Below are positions 7,441 through 14,875 of a DNA stretch of 64,000 bases, in pieces. The stretch covers positions 3,669,874 through 3,733,873 of the forward strand of contig NZ_CP126625.1 in the NCBI RefSeq assembly GCF_030219325.1. Reading direction: 5' to 3'. The notes under the pieces are model-generated. The model had not been told where the DNA came from, did not search any database, and saw only the letters and a list, made by a program, of their open reading frames with translations. Position 1 is the first letter of the stretch; each line of letters opens with the position of its first letter. The translations under genes and the position numbers were made by a program. The stretch comes from Geothrix sp. Its GTDB lineage: Bacteria; Acidobacteriota; Holophagae; Holophagales; Holophagaceae.

Positions 7441-8076
7441 ATGAGCGCGATGAGCTTTGGCGTCCTGGTCTTCAATCAAGTTGAGGAGCTCGACTTCGTG
7501 GGCCCCTGGGAAATGCTCCGGATGTGGAGCAAGCTTGCCGACGGTCCCGACACCTGCCTCATCGTGAGCCAGTCTCTCGATGCGGTCGTTTGTGCGAAGG
7601 GGCTGTCCATCAACCCCCACACCTCCTTCGCCGACTGCCCAGCGCTCGACTACTTGCTCATCCCCGGGGGTCAAGGCACGCGGCACGAGGTGAACAACCC
7701 CGTGCTCATTGATTTCGTCGCGACTCAAGCAAAGAGCTGCAAGGCCGTGCTGTCCGTCTGCACGGGCTCGTTCCTGCTGCACGCGGCCGGTCTGCTATCC
7801 GGCAAGACGGCCACCACTCACTGGGGTTCGCTGGACCGCCTGCGGGCACTCGGAGACGTCTCGGTCGTGGAGCAGCGGTACGTCCAAGACGGCAGCGTTT
7901 GGTCGTCCGCAGGCGTGTCGGCGGGCACGGATCTCATGCTTGCCTTTATTGCGAGCGTCGCCGGGGAAGAGGCCGCCGGTAAAGTCCAGTCTGGCGCAGA
8001 ATACTATCCATCCTCAGTTCGGTACGGCGGCTTTGAAAACCAGGCTCACGCACCCGCATACCTCCGCGGCACCTGA
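7441..8076 (+). CDS. DJ-1/PfpI-family protein
   Basis: A 211-residue class I glutamine-amidotransferase-like protein of the DJ-1/PfpI superfamily. The nucleophile elbow is SVCTGSFLL (Cys near residue 104), and the glycine-rich LIPGGQGTRHE lies near residue 77, an arrangement seen in isonitrile hydratase and AraC-associated DJ-1 domains. It has no DNA-binding tail. ATG 7441 and ATG 7450 are both possible starts; AGGGG at 7430-7434 favours the first. It is cargo of the cassette array. Substrate unknown. Confidence 0.8.
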   Translation: MSAMSFGVLVFNQVEELDFVGPWEMLRMWSKLADGPDTCLIVSQSLDAVVCAKGLSINPHTSFADCPALDYLLIPGGQGTRHEVNNPVLIDFVATQAKSCKAVLSVCTGSFLLHAAGLLSGKTATTHWGSLDRLRALGDVSVVEQRYVQDGSVWSSAGVSAGTDLMLAFIASVAGEEAAGKVQSGAEYYPSSVRYGGFENQAHAPAYLRGT

Positions 8077-8130
8077 CCCGCCGCTCAGGCCGGGCCCCAG
8101 CCGGCTCATTCTGCGCTGGGCAGACGGCAC
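8071..8130 (+). other. attC-like site (degenerate) overlapping the DJ-1 gene end
   Basis: The R''-like ACCTGAC (8071-8077) overlaps the stop of the DJ-1 gene and is followed by CCGCCGCTCAGGCC, closely resembling the heads of the sites at 7310 and 9976. GCCGGG-CCCAGC in the left arm can pair with GCTGGGC-GACGGC (8114-8129) with bulges. No convincing GTTRRRY box closes it. Confidence 0.4.
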
Positions 8131-8184
8131 ACACCCCTTGATGTCGAGACCTTGGTGTTGGCACCCCAGATCACGGAGGCTCCC

Positions 8185-8772
8185 ATGAGACAGCTCAAGA
8201 TCATCGAACACATCTCGCTGGACGGCGTGATCCAGCATTCGGCCGATGGTGGTGATTTCCCCTACAGCGACTGGACCGCGCCCTATCGGACCCCCGCTGG
8301 CCGGGAAGCCGTCACGGCCGCCCATGGCGAGCGCTTCGATCTGCTGCTGGGCCGTCGCACCTACGACATCTGGTCGGGCTTCTGGCCGAAGGCGCCGAGC
8401 AGTCCGATCGGGGACCGCCTCAATGCGGCCACGAAGTACATCGCGACCCACCGTCCGGAAAGCCTTGACTGGGGCCCCTTCGAGGGCCTTGGACCGGACC
8501 TCGTCGAGGACATTCGCCGCATCAAGTCGCAGGAGGGCCCGGGCCTCATCCTCTCGGGCAGCTCCACGCTGACCTCGACGGTGCTCGAACATGGCCTGGC
8601 GGATGAGGTTGTGCTGATCGTCTCGCCGGTGCTGTTGGGCACGGGGAAGCGCTTCTTCGCGGAGGGAACCCCGGCCCGCTCCTTCGAGCTCGTCAGCACG
8701 CACGCCACGCCGTCTGGCGTCATCCTCAATGCGTACAAGGTCGTCGGGCCTTTGAAGACCGGAACGCCGTAG
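8185..8772 (+). CDS. RibD C-terminal/DHFR-like reductase family protein
   Basis: A 195-residue protein of the dihydrofolate-reductase-like RibD-C family, often called bifunctional deaminase-reductase domain protein. The start is the ATG at 8185 behind GGAGG (8175-8179). Characteristic features are the opening strand LKIIEHISLDGVIQ, the pocket segment DLLLGRRTYDIWSGFWP, and the late LILSGSSTLTSTVLEHGLADEVVLIVSPVLLGTGKRFF, with glycines for NADPH binding. It lacks the deaminase domain of true RibD (53950-55077). Stand-alone members are common cassette cargo; the substrate is unknown. Confidence 0.85.
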   Translation: MRQLKIIEHISLDGVIQHSADGGDFPYSDWTAPYRTPAGREAVTAAHGERFDLLLGRRTYDIWSGFWPKAPSSPIGDRLNAATKYIATHRPESLDWGPFEGLGPDLVEDIRRIKSQEGPGLILSGSSTLTSTVLEHGLADEVVLIVSPVLLGTGKRFFAEGTPARSFELVSTHATPSGVILNAYKVVGPLKTGTP

Positions 8773-8797
8773 CCTGGCAGGCATGAAAGATGTGCCT

Positions 8798-8857
8798 GCC
8801 CATCGTTGCACTCGGAGCTGCCGCAGGCAGCAGCGCCGGTGAGCGCCTTCGTTAGCC
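8798..8857 (+). other. attC-like site, 60 bases
   Basis: R''-like GCCCATC (8798-8804) and core GTTAGCC (8851-8857) bracket an imperfect stem. GC-CTC near 8808-8813 pairs with GAG-GC near 8842-8847 with one mismatch, as attC L-boxes do, and a central hairpin GCTGCC-GCA-GGCAGC occupies 8817-8831. The length is that of a canonical short attC. A separate inverted repeat GGCAGGCA/TGCCTGCC lies just before it (8777-8799). Confidence 0.6.
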
Positions 8858-8880
8858 CCCATTCATAGGACGCCCGGACC

Positions 8881-9240
8881 ATGAAACCCAAAGAAGTGGT
8901 TGCCGCGTGGGTCGATGCCTTCAACAGGGCTGATGCGGCAGCCTTGGCCTCCTTCTACTCGGAAACCGCCATCAACCACCAAGTCGCCGAACGGCCCGTT
9001 CAGGGCCGTCCCGAAATCTACCAAATGTTCACCGCCGGGTTTGCCACTGCGAAGATGGTTTGCATCGTAGAGGCCATCTTCGAGGACGGTGAATGGGCCA
9101 TCCTCGAATGGCGAGACCCGCTCGGCCTCCGGGGTTGTGGGTTCTTTCATGTTGTTGGTGGCCTGATCGTGTTCCAGCGTGGCTACTGGGACAAATTGAG
9201 CTTCCTGCGCCAACGCGGCCTTCCCATTCCAACCCATTGA
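8881..9240 (+). CDS. SnoaL/NTF2-like family protein
   Basis: A 119-residue cone-shaped alpha+beta barrel protein of the SnoaL/NTF2 superfamily. The N-terminal helix VVAAWVDAFNRADAAALASFYSETAINHQ, followed by the pocket-forming ERPVQGRPEIYQMF, is typical. The sheet half contains CIVEAIFEDGEWAILEWRDP and ends in the usual FQRGYWDKLSFL segment. Relatives are small-molecule isomerases, hydratases or binding proteins, but the catalytic residues differ too widely to name a reaction. The ATG at 8881 opens the cassette that follows the GTTAGCC core at 8851. Confidence 0.82.
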   Translation: MKPKEVVAAWVDAFNRADAAALASFYSETAINHQVAERPVQGRPEIYQMFTAGFATAKMVCIVEAIFEDGEWAILEWRDPLGLRGCGFFHVVGGLIVFQRGYWDKLSFLRQRGLPIPTH

Positions 9241-9370
9241 ACATTCCCGTCATCATGCTCATGCGGGCTGGCCCTTGGCTCAATTCGGACGCCGCCGGCA
9301 TCACCCTCCTGCAGCAGAGCCGCAGCCAGCAGAAGCATTCCACTCCCCACCACCGCGCACCGGAGGTCCC

Positions 9371-9757
9371 ATGAAACGAGTCACTGGCATCGGCGGCATC
9401 TTCTTCAAGGCCAAGGACGCCCCATCCCTGCGGGCCTGGTACAAGCGGCACCTGGGCATCGATGTCCAGGCCTGGGGCGGAGCCGCCTTCGACTGGACTG
9501 ACGCCGAGGGCAAGCCGGTGGCAGGCACCACGGCCTGGATGATCGATCCGCAGGAAAGCGACCACTTCGCCCCGAGCCCCGCTCCCTTCATGGTCAACTA
9601 CCGCGTGGAAGACCTCCACGCCCTGGTCAAGGCCTTGATAGAGGAGGGCTGCCACGTGCTCGAAAACACGGACGATTCCGAGTATGGCAAGTTCGCCTGG
9701 GTCATCGATCCCGAGGGAAACAAGATCGAGCTGTGGCAGCCGCCTCAGGGCCAATGA
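9371..9757 (+). CDS. VOC-superfamily (glyoxalase/bleomycin-resistance fold) protein
   Basis: A 128-residue vicinal-oxygen-chelate protein starting at the ATG at 9371 behind GGAGG (9362-9366). Two beta-alpha-beta-beta-beta units are visible: GIGGIFFKAKDAPSLRAWYKRHLGI, and FMVNYRVEDLHALVKALIEEGCHVLEN ending in the metal-ligand-bearing DPEGNKIELWQP. Such proteins detoxify or bind small molecules, and the single-unit VOC is among the most frequent integron cassette products. Its stop overlaps the next start (ATGA at 9754), so the two ORFs share one cassette. Confidence 0.88.
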   Translation: MKRVTGIGGIFFKAKDAPSLRAWYKRHLGIDVQAWGGAAFDWTDAEGKPVAGTTAWMIDPQESDHFAPSPAPFMVNYRVEDLHALVKALIEEGCHVLENTDDSEYGKFAWVIDPEGNKIELWQPPQGQ

Positions 9758-9981
9758 GCGGGCCCGTCCTGGAATCCGTCATCACCTGTCCTGGGTGCGG
9801 CCACTCCAGGCCCGAGACCATGCCGACCGAAACCTGCCGGTGGTTCTATCAATGCACCCATTGCGCCGTCATGCTTCGTCCAAAACCAGGGGACTGCTGC
9901 GTGTTCTGTTCCTACGGATCGGTCCCATGCCCTCCCATCCAGGCCCGTGGAACCTCAGGGGACGCCTGTTGCGGGGCCTGA
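9754..9981 (+). CDS. GDCCVxC-motif small protein
   Basis: A 75-residue cysteine-rich protein overlapping the VOC gene by four bases. It has an N-terminal CPGCG pair, a CTHCAVML pair, and the family signature GDCCVFCSYGSVPCPP at about residues 44-59; the family is annotated as GDCCVxC-domain (seleno)protein. Here all signature positions are Cys codons and no in-frame TGA occurs, so it is the non-seleno form. The two CxxC knuckles and CC motif suggest metal or thiol chemistry. Relatives occur near mercury or other metal functions, but no such gene is next to it here. Confidence 0.75.
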   Translation: MSGPVLESVITCPGCGHSRPETMPTETCRWFYQCTHCAVMLRPKPGDCCVFCSYGSVPCPPIQARGTSGDACCGA

Positions 9982-10082
9982 CCCTCCGCTCAGCCCGGAC
10001 CCCGCCCCCCTGCCTTCCGCACCCTCTCCTCTTCGCGCGTCCTGAGCTTCGCTTGGCGCCGCGGCACAGGCAGAGTCGATCA
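9976..10082 (+). other. attC-like site, right end of the cassette array
   Basis: GCCTGAC (9976-9982), overlapping the stop of the GDCCVxC gene, is followed by CCTCCGCTCA-CCGGACCCCGCC and then TGCCTTCCGC, nearly the same as the first 45 bases of the site at 7310. The right half is diverged and no GTTRRRY core is evident. It therefore looks like a decayed terminal site. Confidence 0.45.
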
Positions 10083-10535
10083 GCCTCCGTCGGGCCACCC
10101 GGTGACAACTCGTTCCAAAACAACCCTGGAGCCGTTGGTGAGATGCGATCGGTTTTCGTGACGGGGTTCGTGTTCATGCTTGCCAACCGGTTGAAGTGAT
10201 CCATTCGTGGAGACCTCCACCCGGGCCGACCAACCGGCCGCGGTCCCATCGCCGGCGTTGATCCTCTCGCCCTCGGGCCCGGGCCGCTTCGTCCTGTTCG
10301 CAGGTGCAGGGGGCGGCTGGCTGTTCATCGGGGGTTCGGCTGTATGCTGGGCATCGGTCGCGGGGTCTCGGCCATGGTCCGATGGGTCCCATTCGCGAGA
10401 CCCGCCAAACCATCGGCCTCCCTGGCCCCAAGCATCCTGGGGCTTTTGGGGACCCTTCATGGCCCTCAAATCCCTCCTGACTCTGAGTGGCTGCGCCCTA
10501 CCCCACCTGCAGCCCTTTCTCCTCTGGAGCATTCC
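10083..10535. other. Stretch without a recognisable gene
   Basis: About 450 bases follow the cassette array before the next supported gene. Open frames exist on both strands but have poor composition (Pro/Arg-rich) and no ribosome sites. I see no repeat with the cassettes apart from the decayed site at its left edge. It may be remains of lost cassettes. Confidence 0.4.
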
Positions 10536-10910
10536 TTGATCACGAGCCCCCCCCGTGTCTGCGCCATCGCCACCCTCGGTTTCCTGCTGGGCTGCGCTTC
10601 ACCCCACACGCTGACGCAACGAACGCCGGTCCTCGAATTCACCACGCCGTTGTCACCCAGGGAGGTGGCAAGCCGGATCTCCAGAGAATGGTCGAAGGAG
10701 CTCGCCAACATCAGCACCCTCCTCGATGGCGACGGATACCTGATCAGCTACATGCATCCCTTCGCCGGAGCGGATGCCACCGTCTCCATCCAGCCGAGCG
10801 GAAGCGGGTCGAAGGTCCGCTACTTCGAGCGGATGCCCTCGCTGACCCCGGCCTGGATGTCGGCTCCGGTGAAGGGTTGCAACATCCAGGCGGCGGAAAA
10901 GGCGTCCTGA
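10536..10910 (+). CDS. Small lipoprotein of unknown function
   Basis: A 124-residue protein that appears to start at TTG 10536, preceded by GGAG at 10526-10529. The N-terminus LITSPPRVCAIATLGFLLGCAS is a lipoprotein signal with lipobox LLGC. The mature part includes PLSPREVASRISREWSKELANIS, and a strand pattern DGYLISYMHPFAGADATVSIQPSGSGSKVRYFERMP typical of small beta-rich envelope lipoproteins, and it ends in VKGCNIQAAEKAS. A longer in-frame ATG start at 10344 would hide the signal peptide. No family recognised. Confidence 0.65.
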   Translation: MITSPPRVCAIATLGFLLGCASPHTLTQRTPVLEFTTPLSPREVASRISREWSKELANISTLLDGDGYLISYMHPFAGADATVSIQPSGSGSKVRYFERMPSLTPAWMSAPVKGCNIQAAEKAS

Positions 10911-11014
10911 TCCCGCGTCAGGACCCTTCGCCACGGCCTTCACGACCCGGTCCGTCCGCCCCTGCCTTGGCCCTGGGCCACCCGCCCCCCACCCCTTCCT
11001 CCCCGGAGGCCCCC

Positions 11015-11557
11015 TTGCCCAGCCCCCGCACCCGCGCGGCCCTGCTCTTCGCCCTCGCACCATGCCTCCTGGCCCAGGCACCGGAGCCCCAGAGCGGCCT
11101 CGACCTGGCCCAGGAGGTCATCGAGGCCTACGGGGCCAAGCAGCGGTTCTCCGCCGCCATCCAGGGCCAGCTCCAGACCTTCAAGGCGCAGAACCCGAAC
11201 CTGCCCGGCGCCCAGATCGAGGCCTTCGCCCGGGAGGTCACCAAGGATGAGCTGTACGTCCGCCTGGCCCGGACCCTGGAGGCGGCCTTCACCGTGGATG
11301 AGCTGAAGGCACTGCTCGTCCACTTCCGGAGCAACGGCTGCCGGAAGGCCTTCAACGACCCCGCGCTGGATCCGAAGACCCTGACCCCCGAGGACCGGCT
11401 CGACATCGACCGCTTCCTGAAGTCGCCGGTGGGCGTGAAGTTCAGCGGGGAGTGGCCGCGGCTCAAGCAGGCCTTTGCGGACATCGGCCGGCAGTGGGTG
11501 ACCGATGCCCTCGAGCGGGTCCGCCAGGCGCCCGCGAAGAAATCCGGCCACCATTAG
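11015..11557 (+). CDS. Secreted DUF2059-domain protein
   Basis: A 180-residue exported protein starting at TTG 11015 with a good CGGAGG site at 11004-11009. Signal peptide is roughly residues 1-21 (ending LLAQA). The core FAREVTKDELYVRLARTLEAAFTVDELKALLVHFRSNGCRKAFND matches the DUF2059 pattern, in which a conserved F-T/S-x-x-E-L segment precedes a short helix and Gly. The family is widespread in the Gram-negative periplasm without a known role. It is followed 53 bases on by a BamE-like lipoprotein gene on the same strand. Confidence 0.75.
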   Translation: MPSPRTRAALLFALAPCLLAQAPEPQSGLDLAQEVIEAYGAKQRFSAAIQGQLQTFKAQNPNLPGAQIEAFAREVTKDELYVRLARTLEAAFTVDELKALLVHFRSNGCRKAFNDPALDPKTLTPEDRLDIDRFLKSPVGVKFSGEWPRLKQAFADIGRQWVTDALERVRQAPAKKSGHH

Positions 11558-11610
11558 GGAGCGGCCCCCCGGGCCTGCCCTTCCATCCCCGCCTGCACCT
11601 GGAGTCCCCC

Positions 11611-12090
11611 ATGCGCCGAGCCGCCGCCCTGCTCATCGTCCCCGCCTTCTTGTCCGTGGGTTGCACCCGGCCCGACCTGGACGTCACCAAGATCAAGGTC
11701 GGGATGACCAAGCGGGAGGTCCTTGAGCGGGTGGGCAACCCCACGAAGCGCACCGAAGTCGATCTCCACACCGACCTGCACGAGTACGAGGCCTACGACC
11801 GCTACGGCGCCATCAAGATCAACAGCCGCTCCCTGTTCGTGCGCTTCGTGGACGGCAAGGTGGAAGCCGTGGGCACCCTGGAGGACCTGAAGGCCGGGCG
11901 CTCCGTCCTCCGCACCGAGGCATCGAAGGCCAGCCCCGCCAGCGCCCCCTTGGCCGCGCCGAGCGCCCCGGCCTTCGACCTGCGGACGGAGCTGGAGAAG
12001 CTGGAGAAGCTGAAGAAGGACGGGCTCATCAGCGAGGCGGAGTTCCAGGAGCTGCGCCAAAAGGTCCTGGCCAAGGCCAAGGCCCAGTAG
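11611..12090 (+). CDS. Lipoprotein with BamE/SmpA-like domain and C-terminal SHOCT motif
   Basis: A 159-residue lipoprotein: signal peptide MRRAAALLIVPAFLSVGC with lipobox SVGC. Residues 25-85 (KIKVGMTKREVLERVGNPTKR... then a strand-rich part) follow the BamE/SmpA pattern, where G-M-x-x-x-x-V and G-x-P mark the fold. After an Ala/Pro linker, residues 128-155 (LRTELEKLEKLKKDGLISEAEFQELRQKVL) are a SHOCT oligomerisation motif. The combination suggests an outer-membrane-anchored oligomeric scaffold rather than true BamE. GGAG at 11601-11604 supports the ATG. Confidence 0.78.
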   Translation: MRRAAALLIVPAFLSVGCTRPDLDVTKIKVGMTKREVLERVGNPTKRTEVDLHTDLHEYEAYDRYGAIKINSRSLFVRFVDGKVEAVGTLEDLKAGRSVLRTEASKASPASAPLAAPSAPAFDLRTELEKLEKLKKDGLISEAEFQELRQKVLAKAKAQ

Positions 12091-12212
12091 CGACGGCCCG
12101 ATTCCGGCCCTTGCGGCGGCCCCGGCCCCGGCTACCATTGATGTGATTTTTTGCATCAATGTCGCGGGGGCCGCGGGCCGCCCGCCTTTCGGGCCTCGGC
12201 CCAGGAGCCGCC

Positions 12213-12587
12213 GTGAAGATCGCCGTCATCATCGTCCGCACGCTCATGGGGCTGCTGTTCCTCTTCGCCTCGGTGACCTACCTGTTCAAGCTCATCACGC
12301 CCCCGGAGCCCACGGGAGCCATGAAGACCTTCAGCGCCGGCCTGGAGGCCGCGCGCTACCTCATGCCCACGGTGAAGGTCCTCGAGCTGACCTGCGGGCT
12401 GGCCCTGGTGACGGGCCGCTTCGTGCCCCTGGCCACGGTGCTGCTGGCCCCCATCATCGTGAACATCCTGCTGATCCACGCCTTCCTGGGCCCCGAGGGC
12501 CTGCCCGTGGCCATCTTCCTGGTGCTGGCCAACGGCTTCCTGGCCTACCACCACCGGGAGAGCTACCGGCCCCTGTTCCGGGCCTGA
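12213..12587 (+). CDS. DoxX-like small membrane protein
   Basis: A 124-residue four-helix membrane protein. The GTG at 12213, six bases after GGAG (12204-12207), is chosen over an upstream in-frame ATG at 12159 because it places the first helix (VKIAVIIVRTLMGLLFLFASVTYLF) at the N-terminus. Remaining helices are near residues 45-65, 70-90 and 95-110. Pattern and size fit the DoxX/DoxD-like family, whose role (quinone- or thiol-linked in some members) is not settled. It is followed by a hairpin at 12628-12651. Confidence 0.65.
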   Translation: MKIAVIIVRTLMGLLFLFASVTYLFKLITPPEPTGAMKTFSAGLEAARYLMPTVKVLELTCGLALVTGRFVPLATVLLAPIIVNILLIHAFLGPEGLPVAIFLVLANGFLAYHHRESYRPLFRA

Positions 12588-12627
12588 GGTCCGGCCACTG
12601 GCGTCAAGCCTGCGGCCGGCCCCCTGA

Positions 12628-12651
12628 CTGGGGCCCGATCATGGGCCCCAG
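12628..12651 (+). terminator. Perfect 9-bp hairpin
   Basis: CTGGGGCCC (12628-12636) pairs perfectly with GGGCCCCAG (12643-12651) around a 6-base loop, 40 bases after the DoxX-like stop. There is no U-tract, so termination is inferred from position and stability. Confidence 0.45.
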
Positions 12652-12663
12652 CCCAGGCCTTGA

Positions 12664-12696
12664 ATTTCGACGGCCCTGGGACCCTTGGGTCGAAAT
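12664..12696. repeat. Inverted repeat, 8-bp arms
   Basis: ATTTCGAC (12664-12671) and GTCGAAAT (12689-12696) form perfect arms around 17 bases, immediately after the hairpin at 12628. It could be a second terminator stem or an operator for the operon that starts at 13187. Confidence 0.35.
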
Positions 12697-13186
12697 GGCC
12701 CCACCCTGGGTGAAATCAGTGTAACTGCTGGAAAAGCACGCGTTGAGTGGCTGGTTCCCCGATGGGGCTGGGTCATTAAATTTCCATTCTGGAATTTTGC
12801 TGCTTTTTACTATGTCGTGGACATACAGGGCCTTGGTTCTGGCGAATGAAGTTGGTCCATACCTTGCTGTGGCTTCCGGTGTCCTGCCACCCCTGGTGCC
12901 GAATGACCGCCCCCTCCACGTCAGCCCCGAGTGTGTCGGGTCAAGGCAACCCGGAAGTCAGACCTGGGCGACCCGGGGCTGCCTCTCTGAAGACCCGGCG
13001 CAGCCTGGATCTTTGCTTTGACCGTGGGCTTTGGCTCGGGTTCGGCACGGAACCTGGAACGCAGGTCCGCGAGCAAGAATTGAGGGCGGCTTGACCTACC
13101 CTGTGCCGTCCGGTGCACCCCTGCCCACACCACCAGACTGGACGGGTCATTCCCCGTCCACGCTGGTACCGGTGGAGCCGCAGCCC

Positions 13187-14875
13187 ATGACGGACTGGTT
13201 CCATCCGGCCCAGCTCGCCGCCACGGCGATCCAGGTGGTCATCTCCACGGTGCTGGGCCGGCAGGCGGATCATCGGATTCTGGAGGCCCTGGCCGCCGGA
13301 CCCATCGAAACCTACGACTACAGCGCTGGGGACACATTCACCTTCGACTATGTGGCGGATACGGGCGACGGGTGGGATTCCACCTACACCTTGGCCTACC
13401 ACCTGGCCCAGCCCGGCCTGCATCTGCCCGAGGGGACCGGCACGCGGACCCTGCCCAGGGGCCAGGTGCTCCTGTTTGGCGGGGACGAAGTCTACCCCGT
13501 AGCCAATCGGGCCCAGTATGAGAAGCGCCTGGTGGGCCCCTTCGAAACCGCCATGGCGTTGAGTCCCGACCAGAAGCAGGCTCCCCACGTATTCGCCATT
13601 CCCGGAAACCACGACTGGTACGACAGCTTGGTGGCCTTCACCCGGCTGTTCATCGGCAAGAGCTGGTTCGCCGCCTGGCAGAGCCGCCAGACGCGGAGCT
13701 ACTTCGCCCTGAAGCTGCCCCATGGCTGGTGGCTGATGGGTGTGGATGTCCAACTGGATTCGGACCTGGATGCCCCCCAGGTCGAGTACTTCGAGCAGGT
13801 CGCCAGGACCATCCCCGAGGGGGACCGCATCATCCTCTGCCTGCCCGAACCCCACTGGATCTACCAGCAGGAACGAGATACCGGCCACTGGGATCGGGCA
13901 TCCTGGGAGCGGCCCCAGTCTGATTCCCCCGGATCGCAGCCCATCCGCTCCAACCTGGACTACCTGGAACGCAAGCTGTTCAAGAACCAGGTGGCCGTGA
14001 TGCTGGCCGGGGACCTCCACCACTACCGCCGCCACGCCCACCCCGATGGCCGCCAGAAAATCGTGGCCGGCGGCGGCGGTGCGTTCATGCATGCCTCCCA
14101 TCCGTGGTCCCAGACCCCCTTGGCCGATGGCTCTCAGCTCAAGAGCGTCTGGCCCCCGACCTCCGAATCTCGGGCCCTCGTCTGGGGCAACCTGAAGTTC
14201 CCCCTGCTCCATTGGCCCCTGGGCCTGCTCATCGGGCTCTGCTACCTGCTGATCGATTGGACATTGCAGGTGGACCTTTCCGGGTTCCGTTTCTCGGAGT
14301 TCGGCTCCGCCCTGGGCCAAGCACTGCTGGAAGTCCTGCGACGTCCCGGGGGCGCATTCCTGATGCTGGGCCTTCTGGGTGCCTTCATCCTCTTCGCGTC
14401 TCCCGAGAGCCGGCGCTTCCGGTGGATCGCAGGCCTGGCCCACGGGCTCGGCCACCTGCTGCTCTGTTTCGTCCTGGGCTGGGGAGCCACCCGTCTCACG
14501 GTGGTGGCCTGGGGCCAGACCTACCAGAGCTGGAACCAGCTCCTTCTTGGCGGTGCCCTGGTGTTCCTGGGCGGGGCGATCCTGGGGGCCCTGCTCTTCG
14601 GGCTCTACCTGGCCCTCTCCCTCAACGTCTTCGGCCGCCACTGGACCGAAGCCTCCAGCGGCCTCGCGATTCCGGACTGGAAGAACTTCCTCCGCCTCCA
14701 GATCGGGTCGGACGGCGCCCTGAGCATCCATCCCATTGGGTTCCGGCGCATCTCCCGCCGCTGGAGGGCTGGCGCGGCAGACCCCACGGGACCTCGCCTG
14801 GAGCCGGATGATCCTGCCTTCACAGGACCGGAATACATCGAAGCACCGATCCAGGTGCCGGGACGGCGACCATGA
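13187..14875 (+). CDS. Metallophosphoesterase with C-terminal membrane domain
   Basis: A 562-residue protein, first gene of a seven-gene overlapping operon. The calcineurin-like phosphoesterase core has GGDEVYP (near 102), PGNHDWYD (near 139) and LAGDLHHYRRH (near 273), which supply the usual Asp, Asn-His and His metal ligands. From about residue 345 four to five hydrophobic helices follow, so the enzyme is membrane-tethered at its C-terminal side. The start is uncertain: the ATG at 13187 has GGAG ten bases upstream, and the frame stays open further 5'. The stop overlaps the next ATG. The substrate may be a phospholipid-derived phosphoester, by context only. Confidence 0.85.
   Translation: MTDWFHPAQLAATAIQVVISTVLGRQADHRILEALAAGPIETYDYSAGDTFTFDYVADTGDGWDSTYTLAYHLAQPGLHLPEGTGTRTLPRGQVLLFGGDEVYPVANRAQYEKRLVGPFETAMALSPDQKQAPHVFAIPGNHDWYDSLVAFTRLFIGKSWFAAWQSRQTRSYFALKLPHGWWLMGVDVQLDSDLDAPQVEYFEQVARTIPEGDRIILCLPEPHWIYQQERDTGHWDRASWERPQSDSPGSQPIRSNLDYLERKLFKNQVAVMLAGDLHHYRRHAHPDGRQKIVAGGGGAFMHASHPWSQTPLADGSQLKSVWPPTSESRALVWGNLKFPLLHWPLGLLIGLCYLLIDWTLQVDLSGFRFSEFGSALGQALLEVLRRPGGAFLMLGLLGAFILFASPESRRFRWIAGLAHGLGHLLLCFVLGWGATRLTVVAWGQTYQSWNQLLLGGALVFLGGAILGALLFGLYLALSLNVFGRHWTEASSGLAIPDWKNFLRLQIGSDGALSIHPIGFRRISRRWRAGAADPTGPRLEPDDPAFTGPEYIEAPIQVPGRRP

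Larger units (their letters stand above)
6795..10082 (+). mobile_element. Integron-type gene-cassette array without integrase (CALIN-like)
   Basis: Six short ORFs, all on the plus strand and unrelated to each other, are separated by attC-like sites (6795-6850, 7310-7434, 8071-8130, 8798-8857, 9976-10082). Three of the sites share the start CCTRACCC-CCGCTCA followed by C-GG and CCCC, the usual look of the R''/L'' half of an attC. One cassette is bracketed by exactly complementary GTTAGGC (6844-6850) and GCCTAAC (7310-7316). Its base composition is visibly more AT-rich than the flanks. Encoded families (VOC, SnoaL-like, RibD-C, DJ-1) are typical cassette cargo. No intI gene is in the window. 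Several sites are degenerate, so most cassettes are probably no longer mobile. Confidence 0.6.
12588..13186. other. Intergenic island without a gene
   Basis: Roughly 600 bases hold no supported gene. Visible elements are two hairpins (12628-12651 and 12664-12696), an AT-rich patch around 12775-12825 unlike the surrounding DNA, and a 7-bp inverted repeat GGACGGG/CCCGTCC at 13140-13159 ahead of the next gene. TTGACC occurs at 13018-13023 and again near 13092, but neither has a clear -10 partner. Confidence 0.5.
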
